From Kocuria tytonis (GTDB taxonomy: Bacteria > Actinomycetota > Actinomycetes > Actinomycetales > Micrococcaceae), in assembly GCF_003226895.2 (NCBI RefSeq), contig NZ_PNJG02000005.1, positions 62,001 to 126,000 of the forward strand: 64,000 bases of DNA, given 5' to 3'. The position numbers and the translations under genes were made by a program. A model generated the notes under the pieces. That model did not search any database, was not told the DNA's origin, and saw only the letters and a program-made list of their open reading frames with translations. The number at the start of each line of letters is the position of its first letter. Within the stretch, counting starts at the first letter, position 1. This document shows positions 1-10,071 of this stretch, in pieces.

Positions 1-545
1 GCGGCGGCCTCGGCGGGTGTGCGCCGGATCTCGTGCACCTCGAACCGCGATACCGTCACGGGGCGGGCGGCCAGCTGCACGTCCTCGCCGCTGCGCACCC
101 GGGCGTAGGAGCGCTGCCCGTTCACCTTGATGGCGCTCACCGCGGAGGGGACCTGCTGGATCTCACCGGTGAGCTCCGCCACCGCGGCCATGATCCGCTC
201 GTCCGTGATCCCGGCCAGTTCCTGCGGTGCCGCGGTCCGAGTGACGTCTCCCTCGGCGTCGTCGGTCACGGTGGCCGCACCCAGACGGATCTCGGCCTCG
301 TAGGTCTTGTCCGTTCCGGTCACCCAGGTCAGCAGCTTGGTGGCCTTCTCCACCCCGATCACGAGCACGCCCGACGCCGCCGGGTCCAGCGTGCCCGCGT
401 GGCCCACCTTGCGGGTGCCCGCGAGACGGCGCATGCGCGCCACGACGTCGTGCGAGGTCCACCCAAGGGGCTTGTCCACGACGACGAGCCCGGCCACCCT
501 CGGCAGGGAGGGGGCCGGGCTCGGGACGTCGTCTCGTGGGCTCAC
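1..545 (-). CDS. truB: tRNA pseudouridine(55) synthase, 3' end cut by window
   Basis: Makes pseudouridine 55 in the T loop of tRNAs. Reading the minus strand from a GTG at 545 gives a protein beginning SPRDDVPSPAPSLPR, then GLVVVDKPLGWTSHDVV, the GTLDPAASGVLVIG block that carries the catalytic aspartate, and later SAIKVNGQRSYARVR, all standard TruB landmarks. Only about the first 181 residues are in the window; the C-terminal part lies to the left. It begins 5 nt after the rbfA stop codon, so the two are surely co-transcribed as the end of the nusA-infB operon. The GTG is chosen because no ATG exists before the conserved GLVVVDKP strand. Confidence 0.9.
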   Translation of the reverse strand, partial: MSPRDDVPSPAPSLPRVAGLVVVDKPLGWTSHDVVARMRRLAGTRKVGHAGTLDPAASGVLVIGVEKATKLLTWVTGTDKTYEAEIRLGAATVTDDAEGDVTRTAAPQELAGITDERIMAAVAELTGEIQQVPSAVSAIKVNGQRSYARVRSGEDVQLAARPVTVSRFEVHEIRRTPAEAA

Positions 546-550
546 CGAAC

Positions 551-1009
551 TCAGTCCTGCGACCGGGCCTCGGGGGCCTCGGCGGCGTCCTCGTCCGAGG
601 TGCGGTACGCGTCCTCCCCCGCGGCGTACTGGGCGCCCTCGGCCTGCTCGGCCACCCGGGCGTCCTTCTCGCGCGCGGTGCGCAGCAGGGACTCCAACCG
701 GGCGGCGTCCGCGGGGATCTCGTCCGCCACGAACGTGAGCGTGGGGGTCAGACGGGCCGTGATGTTCCTGCCCACCTCGGCGCGCAGGATGCCCTTGGCG
801 GACTCCAGCGCCCGTGCGGTGTCCTCGCGCTGGGTCTCGTCCCCGTAGACGGTGTAGTAGAGCGTGGCGTGCTGCAGGTCGTTGGTGACCCGGGCGTCCG
901 TGACGGTCACGAAACCCATGCGCGGGTCCTTGATCCTGCGTTCGAGTGCCTGTGCCACGATCACCTTGATGCGATCGGCCAGGCGGGCGGCGCGTGCGGC
1001 GTCGGCCAT
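551..1009 (-). CDS. rbfA: 30S ribosome-binding factor A
   Basis: Small KH-fold protein that binds the 30S subunit during late 16S rRNA maturation and cold adaptation. The 152-residue product starts MADAARAARLADRIKVIVA and contains ERRIKDPRMGFVTVTDARV, the classic RbfA signature, followed by a DLQHATLYYTVYGDE strand. The acidic C-terminal tail (AGEDAYRTSDEDAAEAPEA) is typical of actinobacterial RbfA. The ATG at 1009 is preferred over longer in-frame options because it matches the family start and leaves an intergenic stretch of about 215 nt after infB. It sits between infB and truB in the canonical order. Confidence 0.95.
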   Translation of the reverse strand: MADAARAARLADRIKVIVAQALERRIKDPRMGFVTVTDARVTNDLQHATLYYTVYGDETQREDTARALESAKGILRAEVGRNITARLTPTLTFVADEIPADAARLESLLRTAREKDARVAEQAEGAQYAAGEDAYRTSDEDAAEAPEARSQD

Positions 1010-1058
1010 GGTGGAACTCCTCGTGTCCTGGCAACGCCGGAGCGCTGCACGATCCTGC

Positions 1059-1084
1059 GGTGGCGACGCCGCGGCGTCGCCACC
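1059..1084. repeat. 26-nt perfect palindrome between infB and rbfA
   Basis: The stretch is a perfect self-complementary sequence centred on CCGCGG (core GCGACGCCGCGGCGTCGC). It lies about 50 nt upstream of the rbfA start. It could form a cruciform or, in RNA, a stem without a proper loop. It resembles the GACGACGCCGC oligomer that recurs in other gaps of this window. Function unknown. Confidence 0.6.
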
Positions 1085-1119
1085 CGGGGCGGGCCGTCCG
1101 TCGCGGACGTCCGCCGGTG

Positions 1120-1170
1120 CGTGGCCGGGTGCCCGGGGTCCCCTGCGGAGAACCCGGGCACCCGGCCACG
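1120..1170 (-). terminator. 18-bp perfect hairpin in infB-rbfA gap
   Basis: Two arms of 18 nt (1120-1137 and 1153-1170) are exact reverse complements around a 15-nt loop. It follows the infB stop codon on the transcribed strand. No T run follows, so it could be a weak terminator, an RNase-processing or 3'-end-stabilising stem, or an attenuator lowering rbfA-truB expression relative to infB. Confidence 0.6.
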
Positions 1171-1225
1171 CTGTCGTGTGTGCCGACCGCCGCACCCGTG
1201 CGGGCGCGGCGGTCGGGCGGACCTG

Positions 1226-4105
1226 TCAGTCGCGCGGCTTCTCGCGCATCTCCCAGGTCTCGATGATGTCACCCTCGTGGATGTCGTTGAAGGAGCCGAG
1301 CCCGATACCGCACTCGTAGCCCTCACGCACCTCGGTGGCATCGTCCTTGAAACGGCGCAGCGAGTCGATGGTGAGGTTGTCCTGCACCACGCTGCCGTCG
1401 CGCACCAGACGGGCCTTGCCGTTGCGGCGCACCGTGCCCTTGGTGATGTACGCGCCGGCGATGTTGCCCCACTTGGAGGAGCGGAACACCTCGCGGATCT
1501 CGGCGGTGCCGAGCTCCACCTCCTCGTACTCCGGCTTGAGCATGCCCTTCAGCGCGCTCTCCACCTCGTCGATGGCGTTGTAGATCACCGAGTAGAACTT
1601 CATCTCCACGCCCTCGCGCTCGGCGAGGTCCGTGACCCGCTCCGCGGGACGCACATTGAAGCCGATGATCACGGCGTTGTCCACCGTGGCCAGGTTGACG
1701 TCGTTCTGCGTGATGGCACCCACACCGCGGTGGATGACGCGCAACTGGACCTCCTCGCCCACGTCGATCTTGAGCAGCGAGTCCTCGAGCGCCTCCACAG
1801 CACCGGACACGTCGCCCTTGATGATGAGGTTGAGGGTGTCGATCTTGCCCTCGGCCACGGCCTCGTCGAAGGACTCCAGGGTGACGCGCTTGCGGCGCTT
1901 GGCCAGCTGGGCGTTGCGGTCCGCGGCCTCGCGCTTCTCGGCGATCTGGCGCGCGGTGCGCTCCTCCTGGGTGGCCAAGAACGTGTCGCCCGCGCGGGGC
2001 ACGGTGGACAGGCCGAGCACCTGCACCGGACGGGACGGCGTCGCCGCCTCCACGGTGCGGCCCATCTCGTCGAACATGGCCCGGACGCGACCGTACGCGG
2101 CACCAGCGACGATGGAGTCGCCCACCTTCAGCGTGCCGGACTGCACGAGCACGGTGCACACGGCACCGCGGCCCTTGTCCAGGTTGGCCTCGATGGCCAC
2201 ACCGCGGGCGCTCTTGTCCGGGTTCGCCTGCAGCTCCAGGGCACCGTCGGCCGTGAGGACGATGGCGTCCAGCAGACCGTCGATGTTCAGGTTCTCCCGG
2301 GCGGAGACGTCCACGAACATGGTGTCGCCGCCGTACTCCTCGGGCACCAGGCCGTACTCGGTGAGCTGACCGCGGATCTTCTCCGGGTTGGCGTCCGGCT
2401 TGTCCACCTTGTTCACCGCGACGACGATCGGAACATTGGCCGCCTGCGCGTGGTTCAGCGCCTCCACGGTCTGCGGCATGACGCCGTCGTCCGCGGCGAC
2501 CACCAGCACGGCGATGTCCGTCACCTGGGCGCCACGGGCACGCATGGCGGTGAACGCCTCGTGACCCGGGGTGTCGATGAACGTGATCAGGCGTTCCTGC
2601 TCGTCCACCTCGGTGGCGATCTGGTACGCACCGATGTGCTGGGTGATGCCGCCGGCCTCGCCCTCGATCACCTTGGTGTTCCGGATGGCGTCCAGCAGAC
2701 GGGTCTTGCCGTGGTCCACGTGACCCATGACGGTGACGACCGGCGGACGCGGCGCGAGGACGTCCTCGCCCTCGGCCTCCAGCTCGGCGTCGAGGTCGAT
2801 GTCGAAGGACTCGAGCAGCTCGCGCTCCTCGTCCTCCGGGGACACCACCTGGATCTGGTAGCCGAGCTCGGCACCCAGCAGCTGGAATGTCTCCTCGTCC
2901 AGGGACTGGGTCTGCGTGGCCATCTCACCCAGGTGGATGAGCACGGTCACGAGCGACGCCGGGTTGGCGTTGATCTTCTCGGCGAAGTCCGTGAGGGACG
3001 CGCCGCGGCGCAGCCGCACCACGGTGGTGCCGTCGCCGTGGGGAACCGACACACCGCCGACGGCGGGTGCCGACATCTGCTCGAGCTCCTGGCGCTTCGC
3101 CCGCTTCGACTTGCGGTGCTTGCCGCGGGCTCCGCCGCGACCGAACGCACCCTGGGTGCCGCCGCGACCGCCGCGGCCGCGGAAGCCGCCGCCGGGGCCA
3201 CCCGTGCCGCCGGGGCCACCGCCACCGCGACGGGGGCCGCTGCCCGGGGCCGGGCGGCTGCCGATGGGAGCCACACCCGTGGTGTGACCGGGCATCATGT
3301 TCGGAGAGGGTCGTGCTCCGCCGGGACGCGGGGCACCCTGGCCCTGGCCCTGGCGCGGGGCACCCGTGCGGGGGGCACCGGGACGCGGACCGCCCTGACC
3401 CGCCGCCGGGGGGCGAGGCCCGCCCGGACGGGGGCCGCCCTGCCCGGAGTTCGCGGAGCGCATGCCCTGCTGGGCGGCGAACGGGTTGTTGCCGGGGCGC
3501 GGGGCGCCGGGCTTGCCCGAACGCTGCTGACCGCCCGGACGGGGGCCGCCGCGCTGGGCTCCGCCCTCGGAACGGCCCATCCCCTGCTGCGAGGCGAACG
3601 GGTTGTTGCCCGGACGGGGTGCGGACTGGCCCGGCTTGGCGCCGGAGGCCGGGCTCTTGCGAGGACCGGGGGTGGTGCCGGGGCGCGGGGCGCTGCTCGC
3701 CGGCGACTTCGGCGCAGCGGTCTCCGCCGCAGGCGTCGCGTCGGCCGACGCGGAGCTCCGGTCGCTCTTCGCGGCATCGGCCGCGGGGGCATCCTGCGTG
3801 GCGGCGGGCTTGCCGGCATCGGCGGACGTGGCGGGCTTTGCCGACGTCCTGCCACCGGGCCTGGGGGCCGACGACGCGGGCTTCTTGGTCCCCTGTGCGG
3901 GAGCCTTGGCCGCGGGAGCGGGCTTGGACGCCGCGGCGGTGTCGCCGCCGGCGGGGAATGCGGTGCGCAGCTTCTTGGCTACGGGCGGCTCCACCGTGGA
4001 GGATGCGCCGCGCACGAACTCGCCGAGTTCCTGCAGTTTGGAAATTGCTTCCTTGGACGTGATTCCGAGCTCTTTCGCGAGCTCGTGGACACGGGGCTTG
4101 GCCAC
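1226..4105 (-). CDS. infB: translation initiation factor IF-2
   Basis: GTPase that places fMet-tRNA on the 30S subunit and promotes subunit joining. The 959-residue protein has the IF2-N helical motif ([20 protein letters not shown]), a long Pro/Gly/Arg/Ala-rich linker of roughly residues 60-330 with repeated blocks such as RPGNNPFA and GGPRPGG, then the G domain near residue 460 ([33 protein letters not shown]) and the C-terminal fMet-tRNA-binding domains. The large glycine/proline-rich linker is usual for high-GC actinobacteria. It begins 125 nt after ylxR in the rimP-nusA-ylxR-infB-rbfA-truB operon. Confidence 0.98.
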   Translation of the reverse strand: MAKPRVHELAKELGITSKEAISKLQELGEFVRGASSTVEPPVAKKLRTAFPAGGDTAAASKPAPAAKAPAQGTKKPASSAPRPGGRTSAKPATSADAGKPAATQDAPAADAAKSDRSSASADATPAAETAAPKSPASSAPRPGTTPGPRKSPASGAKPGQSAPRPGNNPFASQQGMGRSEGGAQRGGPRPGGQQRSGKPGAPRPGNNPFAAQQGMRSANSGQGGPRPGGPRPPAAGQGGPRPGAPRTGAPRQGQGQGAPRPGGARPSPNMMPGHTTGVAPIGSRPAPGSGPRRGGGGPGGTGGPGGGFRGRGGRGGTQGAFGRGGARGKHRKSKRAKRQELEQMSAPAVGGVSVPHGDGTTVVRLRRGASLTDFAEKINANPASLVTVLIHLGEMATQTQSLDEETFQLLGAELGYQIQVVSPEDEERELLESFDIDLDAELEAEGEDVLAPRPPVVTVMGHVDHGKTRLLDAIRNTKVIEGEAGGITQHIGAYQIATEVDEQERLITFIDTPGHEAFTAMRARGAQVTDIAVLVVAADDGVMPQTVEALNHAQAANVPIVVAVNKVDKPDANPEKIRGQLTEYGLVPEEYGGDTMFVDVSARENLNIDGLLDAIVLTADGALELQANPDKSARGVAIEANLDKGRGAVCTVLVQSGTLKVGDSIVAGAAYGRVRAMFDEMGRTVEAATPSRPVQVLGLSTVPRAGDTFLATQEERTARQIAEKREAADRNAQLAKRRKRVTLESFDEAVAEGKIDTLNLIIKGDVSGAVEALEDSLLKIDVGEEVQLRVIHRGVGAITQNDVNLATVDNAVIIGFNVRPAERVTDLAEREGVEMKFYSVIYNAIDEVESALKGMLKPEYEEVELGTAEIREVFRSSKWGNIAGAYITKGTVRRNGKARLVRDGSVVQDNLTIDSLRRFKDDATEVREGYECGIGLGSFNDIHEGDIIETWEMREKPRD

Positions 4106-4230
4106 TGTTCTCCTGTCTCGGTCCGCACCGAAACAGGTACGAACCGTTTATCTTCCGTTGAAGCAGCCACCGGACACGAGCACGGCGTGCGCGCGTCCCG
4201 CGTGGCCGCGGGGTGAGTACGTGGAGGTAC

Positions 4231-4563
4231 TCATCGGCCGGCACTCATCGGTTTTCCATGGTCTTCTGACTCGCTTTCCTTGTGTTCGCCCTCCTGCGCG
4301 GGCAGGAGCACGCGGAGCTGCTCCGTGAGGTGCTGCGCGGTGACCGCGGTGCGGAAGGAGCGGTTGAACGCCCGCTTCCGGACCGCGCGGTCGACGCACT
4401 GGCGGGTGGCGTGCACCCAGGCCCCACGGCCTCCCAGTCGACGGTGGAGATCCGCGACCACCCGGGGGCCGTCGGCGGTGTTCTCCGTCGTCACGCGGAC
4501 GAGTTGATCGGGGGACGTCACGGTGCGACATCCCACGCAGGTGCGAAGGCTCGTGGTGCTCAT
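4231..4563 (-). CDS. YlxR family (DUF448) nucleic-acid-binding protein
   Basis: Small basic protein of 110 residues. It starts MSTTSLRTCVGCRTV and contains the family features: CVGCR near the N terminus, a strand with GGRGAWVHATRQCVDRAVRK, and RAFNRSF. YlxR proteins bind RNA; a role in RNase P regulation has been proposed for some members. Its place between nusA and infB is the conserved one. The last about 25 residues (EGEHKESESEDHGKPMSAGR) are a variable tail. Known for the family: fold and position; inferred here: the same role. Confidence 0.9.
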   Translation of the reverse strand: MSTTSLRTCVGCRTVTSPDQLVRVTTENTADGPRVVADLHRRLGGRGAWVHATRQCVDRAVRKRAFNRSFRTAVTAQHLTEQLRVLLPAQEGEHKESESEDHGKPMSAGR

Positions 4564-4690
4564 CCCTGCTCCTCGTGTGCCGTCCCCGTGGACCGTCCGG
4601 CGCCGGGGCGCGCACGATCACGGCAGCCGGGCGACCTGATCAGAGCACAGTCTAGCGCGCCCCGGAGGAATCCCCCGAATTGCGGGGCTC

Positions 4691-5668
4691 TCAACGCTCC
4701 GTTGCGCGGGACTCGGGGACGATGTCGATCTTCCAGCCCGTCAGTCGCGCGGCCAGGCGGGCGTTCTGCCCCTCCTTGCCGATCGCCAGGGACAGCTGCG
4801 CGTCCGGGACGACCGCGCGGGCGGAGCGTGCGGCGTCGTCGAGCACGAGCACCCGGGACACGCGCGCGGGCGAGAGCGCGTTGCCGATGAACTCGGCGGG
4901 GTCGTCGGCGAAGTCGATGATGTCGATCTTCTCGCTGCCGAGCTCGTTCATGACCGCGCGCACGCGCGAACCCATGTCACCGATGCACGCGCCCTTGGCG
5001 TTCGCGCCGGGACGGGTGGCCACCACGGCCATCTTGGTGCGGTGCCCGGCCTCACGGGCCAGTGTGACGATCTCCACGGAGCCGTCCGCGATCTCGGGGA
5101 CCTCCATCTCGAAGAGCCGGCGCACGAGGTCCGGGTGGGAGCGGGACAGCGTGATGGACGGACCCTTGAAGCCGCGCTTGGCCTCCACCACCAGGGCACG
5201 GATCCGGTCCCCGTGCCGGTAGGTCTCACCGGGAACCTGCTCGTGGGGAGGCAGCAGGCCCTCCACGGTGCCCAGGTTCACCTGGACCATCCTGGGGTTG
5301 TTGCCCTGCTGGATCTGGCCCGAGACCAGCTCGCCCTCGCGGCCCTTGAAGTGGCCCAGGACGGCGTCGTCATCGACGTCCCGCAGCTTCTGCAGGATGA
5401 CCTGGCGCGCGGTGGCCGCCGCGATCCGCCCGAACCCGGAGGGGGTGTCGTCGAACTCGCCGATGCGCTGGTCGTCCTCGTCCAGCTCCGGTGCCCAGAT
5501 GGTCACGTGACCCGAGCGGCGCTCCACCTCCGCACGGGCGCCGTCGATGGCACCCGGCGAGCGCATGTAGGCCAGCAGCAGCGCCTGCTCGATGGTGGGG
5601 ATCAGCACGTCCACGGGGATGTCGCGCTCCCGCTCCAGCAACCGCAGGGTGCTCATGTCGATGTCCAT
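4691..5668 (-). CDS. nusA: transcription termination/antitermination factor NusA
   Basis: RNA polymerase-associated factor controlling pausing, termination and antitermination. The 325-residue product has the N-terminal polymerase-binding domain (LRLLERERDIPVDVLIPTIE), an S1 domain (about 125-200, with GELVSGQIQQ) and two KH domains (GACIGDMGSRVRAVMNELG and LSLAIGKEGQNARLAARLTG). It has no C-terminal acidic repeats, normal for actinobacterial NusA. The ATG at 5668 (MDIDMSTLR) is chosen over an upstream GTG at 5692 because a GGAGGAAGG purine stretch precedes it; ATG 5656 is also possible. Confidence 0.96.
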   Translation of the reverse strand: MDIDMSTLRLLERERDIPVDVLIPTIEQALLLAYMRSPGAIDGARAEVERRSGHVTIWAPELDEDDQRIGEFDDTPSGFGRIAAATARQVILQKLRDVDDDAVLGHFKGREGELVSGQIQQGNNPRMVQVNLGTVEGLLPPHEQVPGETYRHGDRIRALVVEAKRGFKGPSITLSRSHPDLVRRLFEMEVPEIADGSVEIVTLAREAGHRTKMAVVATRPGANAKGACIGDMGSRVRAVMNELGSEKIDIIDFADDPAEFIGNALSPARVSRVLVLDDAARSARAVVPDAQLSLAIGKEGQNARLAARLTGWKIDIVPESRATER

Positions 5669-5813
5669 GTGTCCGGCCTTCCTCCGCGCCACGCCGGGCT
5701 CCGCGCCGGGTGGCCGGGAACCAAACAGCGCCCCGCACGATGGGTGCGGTGCGCTGCTGCATGGGTGTGTCGTCGTGATCTGTTGACGGCAATCCTACAG
5801 TGCGGCCGACGCC

Positions 5814-6305
5814 TCAGATCTCCACCTCGGACTTGGCGCCGCGCACCTCGGCGTAGACCACGCGCTCGGGTTCCAGCAGCTTGACGGGCATGCCCTTCTT
5901 GGGCTGGTGCGAGCGCTGCACCACGGCGTGGTCGTCGTGGGCCTCCAGCAGCCGGGCGGTGTAGCGCTCCCCCACCACGGGGCGGATCCGCACCAGGTGT
6001 CCCACCGTGCGTCGCCAGTGCCGCGGGGTCTCGAGCGTGCGCGTGGCACCCGGTGAGGAGACCTCGAGCTCGTAGGGCGGGCCCGGGACGGGATCGTCCC
6101 GGTCCAGGGCGTCGGAGATCTCCTGGGCCACCGCAGCGACCCGGTCCAAACTCAGCGAGTCCGTGCCGTCCGGGAGGTCGACGAGCACCTGCAGGGTGCG
6201 CGTGGCCCCCTCGCCCTTGAGCTCGCACTCCTCCAGGAACAGCCCGGCGGCCGCCACCACCGGCTCCACCGTGGCGCGGATGGGTGCGTTGCGATCTGAG
6301 GTCAT
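5814..6305 (-). CDS. rimP: ribosome maturation factor RimP
   Basis: Acts in 30S subunit assembly. The 163-residue product starts MTSDRNAPIRATVEPVVAAAG and shows LFLEECELKGEG, VLVDLPDGTDSLSLDRVAAV, and YELEVSSPGATRTLETPRHWRRTVG, the most conserved RimP block. First gene of the nusA-infB operon. The frame stays open far upstream, but the ATG at 6305 fits the family start and leaves about 100 nt to the divergent gene at 6403, which is where the operon promoter should lie. Confidence 0.95.
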   Translation of the reverse strand: MTSDRNAPIRATVEPVVAAAGLFLEECELKGEGATRTLQVLVDLPDGTDSLSLDRVAAVAQEISDALDRDDPVPGPPYELEVSSPGATRTLETPRHWRRTVGHLVRIRPVVGERYTARLLEAHDDHAVVQRSHQPKKGMPVKLLEPERVVYAEVRGAKSEVEI

Positions 6306-6402
6306 GCGTCCTCTCCTTCGTGTGCCCCGGGCGGCGCCGGGACGGCTGTGCGGGTCCGTGCTCCTCCCTATCATGGAGCAGACCCATCCCCCGGAGGAAC
6401 TC

Positions 6403-7305
6403 GTGAGCCCGCACCCGCCGTCAGCACCCACCCGCGCGTGGCACGCCGTGGCCCTCGTCCTCGCGCTGCTCCTGGTGCTCGTGCTGGCCGCGGGCGCGTG
6501 GGCGCGCTGGCGTCCGCTGCCGGACGACGACGCCGCCCGCCTGCGCGCACGGGCCACGGTCGCCTCCGTGCGCTCGGACCTGCATTCCGCCTCCCGGTGG
6601 CTCACCGACGACGCCCTGGACCGGCAGCTCGACGCGCTGGGACCCGCCGCGAGCCCCGCCCAGCAGCGCCGGCTGGACGAGCGCGGGACCGCGCCGCCCT
6701 CCCCCGGGTCGCTGTCCGAGGCCGCCGACGCGCTCGGCCGCGACGCGGTGACCGCGCCGGACGGGGACCTCGCGGCCACCGCCGGCGCCGTCGCGGCGTC
6801 GTGGTGGGCCGCGGACCAGGCCGCCGCGGGGACCGTCCCGGACCCGGACGAGTCGGCGCGGCCGGACGAGGACGGCGCAGCCGCGGGGTCCTCCTCCTGC
6901 ACCGCCGAGGTCCTCGCGGCGCTGCGCGCCCTGGACCGTTCCGGGTTCGTGGCCGAGGCCGCGAGCGCCCGCCGGGACGCGCTCGACCGGGACGCGACGA
7001 AAACCGTGGACGCCGTGGCGCACAGCTCCCACCGCGTGCTGGAGGATTCCCGGGTGGTGCCGCTGCTGCGGTGCGAACCCCGGCCCGCCGCGGCCCGCCA
7101 CGACCTCCCCGCCGGATTCGAGGAGCACCCTGCCCGGTCCGTGGGGACCGCGCAGCGCGAGGCGGGCGAGGCGGTGGTCCGGGCGCTGCCGGCGGCATCG
7201 TCCGAGGAGCGGGAGTGGCTCGTCGGCGCGCTGCGTGACGCCGCGCGCAGCGCCCAGGCACTGGACCCGCAGGAGCCGGTGGCCGCGCTGCCCGGGCGGC
7301 CGTGA
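6403..7305 (+). CDS. predicted membrane-anchored protein of unknown function, divergent from rimP
   Basis: Protein of 300 residues with one N-terminal hydrophobic segment (WHAVALVLALLLVLVLAAGAW) followed by an extracytoplasmic, Ala- and Asp-rich, mostly helical domain. The GTG at 6403 is chosen because a GGAGG sits 5 nt upstream; an in-frame ATG at 6373 lacks such a site. In related actinobacteria the gene divergent from rimP often encodes a ferritin-like DUF4439 protein. The helical C-terminal half with SSHRVLEDSRVV and EEREWLVGALRDAARSA could be a divergent member, but I cannot confirm iron-ligand motifs. Function not assigned. Confidence 0.7.
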   Translation: MSPHPPSAPTRAWHAVALVLALLLVLVLAAGAWARWRPLPDDDAARLRARATVASVRSDLHSASRWLTDDALDRQLDALGPAASPAQQRRLDERGTAPPSPGSLSEAADALGRDAVTAPDGDLAATAGAVAASWWAADQAAAGTVPDPDESARPDEDGAAAGSSSCTAEVLAALRALDRSGFVAEAASARRDALDRDATKTVDAVAHSSHRVLEDSRVVPLLRCEPRPAAARHDLPAGFEEHPARSVGTAQREAGEAVVRALPAASSEEREWLVGALRDAARSAQALDPQEPVAALPGRP

Positions 7306-7329
7306 ACCACCGGGCCGCGGCGCGGGACG

Positions 7330-8136
7330 TCACCGACCCGTGAGGACGTCCCAGCCGAGCTTGACGATCAGCACCGAGACCACCGCGAAGAACACCACCC
7401 GGATGAACGCGCTGCCCCGGGCCACGGCCGTGCGGGCACCGATGTAGCCCCCGGCCATGTTGCTGATCCCGAGCACCAGCCCGAGCCCCCACAGCACCGA
7501 GCCGTGCGCGCTGAACACCGCGAGCGCACCGATGTTGGTGGCCAGGTTCACGATCTTGGCCTTGGCGCTCGCGGCGAGGAAGCTGTACCCCAGCACGGAC
7601 ACGAGCCCGATGATCAGGAACGAGCCCGTGCCGGGGCCCATGATGCCGTCGTAGAAGCCAATGACCCCGCCCAGGGCCACCGCCAGTCCGTAGTGGCGGG
7701 CACCCGCGTGCCGCAGGGCCGTGAGCTGGCCCATGCCCGGTCTGAGGACGGTGAAGAGCAGGACGGCGACCAGCACCACCACGATGATCGGCTTGAAGAC
7801 GGCCGCGGGGAGCGCCGCGGCCACCGCAGCCCCCGCCCCGGCGGCCACGAGCGCCACCAGGGCCATGGGCAGCGCGGTGCGCAGGTCGGGGCGGACCCTG
7901 CCGTAGAACGTGACCGCTGACGTGGCCGTGCCGAACACGGAGCCCATCTTGTTGGTGGCCAGGGCCTGCATCGGGCTGAGCCCGGGGATCAGGAGCGTCA
8001 CGGGCAGCTGCAGCAGGCCACCGCCGCCCACCACGGCGTCGATGAACCCGGCGGCCAGTCCGGTGACCGCCAGCAGGGCGATCAGACCGGGGGTGACGGA
8101 CTCCAGCCCGGAGCCCACGAGGAGGGAGGGATCCAC
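7330..8136 (-). CDS. TSUP family (TauE/SafE) membrane permease
   Basis: Integral membrane protein of 268 residues with about eight hydrophobic segments. The motif GLAAGFIDAVVGGGGLLQLP near the N terminus and GFYDGIMGPGTGSFLIIG in the second half are the paired signatures of the TSUP (4-toluene sulfonate uptake permease) family, which moves sulfite, sulfonates or related anions. Substrate cannot be read from sequence. It starts 9 nt after the proS stop codon and is probably co-transcribed with it; the gene at 6403-7305 converges on it with 24 nt between. Confidence 0.9.
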   Translation of the reverse strand: MDPSLLVGSGLESVTPGLIALLAVTGLAAGFIDAVVGGGGLLQLPVTLLIPGLSPMQALATNKMGSVFGTATSAVTFYGRVRPDLRTALPMALVALVAAGAGAAVAAALPAAVFKPIIVVVLVAVLLFTVLRPGMGQLTALRHAGARHYGLAVALGGVIGFYDGIMGPGTGSFLIIGLVSVLGYSFLAASAKAKIVNLATNIGALAVFSAHGSVLWGLGLVLGISNMAGGYIGARTAVARGSAFIRVVFFAVVSVLIVKLGWDVLTGR

Positions 8137-8145
8137 GCGGTCGCG

Positions 8146-9972
8146 CTACCGGGTCTCGGCGGAGGGACCGTCCTGGCCCTGCAGCTCGGCCGTGAGCTCG
8201 GCGACCACCCGGTCCCGCGCAATGTCACGGCTGCCGCCGGTGCGGCGGTCCTTGAGCTCCAGCAGCCCGTCCTGCAGTCCACGGCCCACCACCAGGATGG
8301 TGGGCACGCCCAGCAGCTCGGCGTCCCGGAACTTCACGCCCGGGGAGACCTTGGGACGGTCGTCGAAGAGCACGGTTATCCCGGCGGCCTCGAGGTGGGC
8401 GACGATCTCCTCCGCCGCCTCCAGCACCTCCGGTCCCTTGCCCGTGGCCACCACGTGCACGTCCGCCGGGCTGAGGTCGCGGGGCCACAGCAGGCCCTTG
8501 TCGTCGTGGTAGAACTCGGCCACGGCCGCGAGCGCCCGGGTCACGCCGATGCCGTAGGAGCCCATGGCCACCGTGACGAGCTTGCCGTTGCTGTCCAGCA
8601 CCTTCAGGCCCAGGGCCTCGGCGTACTTGCGCCCGAGCTGGAACACGTGTCCCATCTCCATGCCGCGGGCGATCTCGAGGGGCCCGGAGCCGTCGGGGGC
8701 GGGGTCGCCCTCGCGCACGGTGCACGCCTCGATGGTGCCGTCCCAGGTGAAGTCGCGTCCGGCCACGAGGTCGTAGACGTGGGCCCCGGGGGCGTTCGCG
8801 CCCGTGATCCAGCGGGTGCCCGGCACCACGCGGGGGTCCACGAGGTACGGGATGCGGGTCCGGGACGTGGCGCCCAGCAGGGCGTCCTCCCGGTTCAGGC
8901 CCGGGCCGATGTACCCCTTCACGAGCTCGGGGACGGCGCGCAGCTGCTCCTCGGTGGCGGCCTCGACCTCGAGCTCGCCGCCCTCGCCCAGTGCCGCGCC
9001 GATCCCGGCCTCCACGCGCTTGAGGTCCACGTCGCGGTCCCCGGGCACGCCCACGGCCACGAGCTGCTTGCGGCCCTCGGGCAGGGAGACCGAGAGCACT
9101 ACGTTCTTGAGGGTGTCCGCGGCGGTCCACGGCTCGCCCTCCCGCGGGTGCAGCTCGTTGGAGCGGGCCACGAGGGTGTCGATCGTGGGGCTGTCCGGGG
9201 TGGGATGCACCTGGGCCTCGGGGGCATCCGTGTAGTCCACGGGATCCGGCACCACGGTGGTCACGGCCTCCACGTTCGCGGCGTAGCCGCCCGCCGAGCG
9301 CACGAACGTGTCCTCACCCACCGCGGAGGGGTGCATGAACTCCTCGGAGCGGGAACCGCCCATGGCACCGGACGTGGCGGAGACCGCGACCACGGGCAGG
9401 CCGAGACGCTCGAAGATGCGGACGTACGCGGCCCGGTGCTTGGCGTAGGCGTCGTCGAGCCCGGCGTCGTCCACGTCGAAGGAGTAGGAGTCCTTCATGA
9501 TGAATTCGCGACCGCGCAGCAGGCCCGCGCGGGGGCGCGCCTCGTCCCGGTACTTGGTCTGGATCTGGTAGAGCATCACCGGCAGGTCCTTGTAGGACGA
9601 GTACATGTCCTTGACCAGCAGCGTGAACATCTCCTCGTGCGTGGGGGCCAGCAGGTAGTCCGCACCCTTGCGGTCCTGCAGCCGGAAGAGGTTCTCGCCG
9701 TACTCGGTCCAGCGGTTGGTGGCCTCGTAGGGCTCGCGCGGCAGCAGCGCCGGGAAGTGCACCTCCTGGGCGCCGATCGCGTCCATCTCCTCGCGCACGA
9801 TGTTCTCCACGCGCCGCAGCACGGCCAGGCCCAGGGGCAGCCACGTGTAGATGCCCGGCGCGGCGCGGCGGATGTACCCCGCGCGCACCAGCAGCTTGTG
9901 GCTGTCGACGTCGGCGTCGACCGGGTCTTCGCGCAGGGTGCGCAGGAACAGGGAACTCAGGCGGAGCGGCAC
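8146..9972 (-). CDS. proS: prolyl-tRNA synthetase (bacterial type)
   Basis: Charges tRNA-Pro; class II synthetase. The 608-residue product starts (GTG) [16 protein letters not shown] and has motif 1 around [20 protein letters not shown], motif 2 ([19 protein letters not shown]), a YbaK-type editing insertion in the middle, motif 3 ([16 protein letters not shown]) and the C-terminal anticodon-binding domain. The frame is open 30 codons further, but the GTG at 9972 fits the family start and has an AGGA upstream. Order ispG-GNAT-proS is conserved in Actinobacteria. Confidence 0.97.
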   Translation of the reverse strand: MPLRLSSLFLRTLREDPVDADVDSHKLLVRAGYIRRAAPGIYTWLPLGLAVLRRVENIVREEMDAIGAQEVHFPALLPREPYEATNRWTEYGENLFRLQDRKGADYLLAPTHEEMFTLLVKDMYSSYKDLPVMLYQIQTKYRDEARPRAGLLRGREFIMKDSYSFDVDDAGLDDAYAKHRAAYVRIFERLGLPVVAVSATSGAMGGSRSEEFMHPSAVGEDTFVRSAGGYAANVEAVTTVVPDPVDYTDAPEAQVHPTPDSPTIDTLVARSNELHPREGEPWTAADTLKNVVLSVSLPEGRKQLVAVGVPGDRDVDLKRVEAGIGAALGEGGELEVEAATEEQLRAVPELVKGYIGPGLNREDALLGATSRTRIPYLVDPRVVPGTRWITGANAPGAHVYDLVAGRDFTWDGTIEACTVREGDPAPDGSGPLEIARGMEMGHVFQLGRKYAEALGLKVLDSNGKLVTVAMGSYGIGVTRALAAVAEFYHDDKGLLWPRDLSPADVHVVATGKGPEVLEAAEEIVAHLEAAGITVLFDDRPKVSPGVKFRDAELLGVPTILVVGRGLQDGLLELKDRRTGGSRDIARDRVVAELTAELQGQDGPSAETR

Positions 9973-10071
9973 GAAAAGGTCCTCACTACCCGTCACCGGG
10001 CCGGTCGAAGCTGGGGATGTCCCCGCGAGTCTATCGCTGGACGGGACCGTGGGGCGCCGCACGCCCCGGTC

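Noticed and set aside
536-4216. Open frame of 1226 codons opposite infB
   Set aside because: Plus-strand frame mirrors a highly conserved gene; its His/Gly/Val/Leu-rich content is the usual antisense shadow at this GC content.
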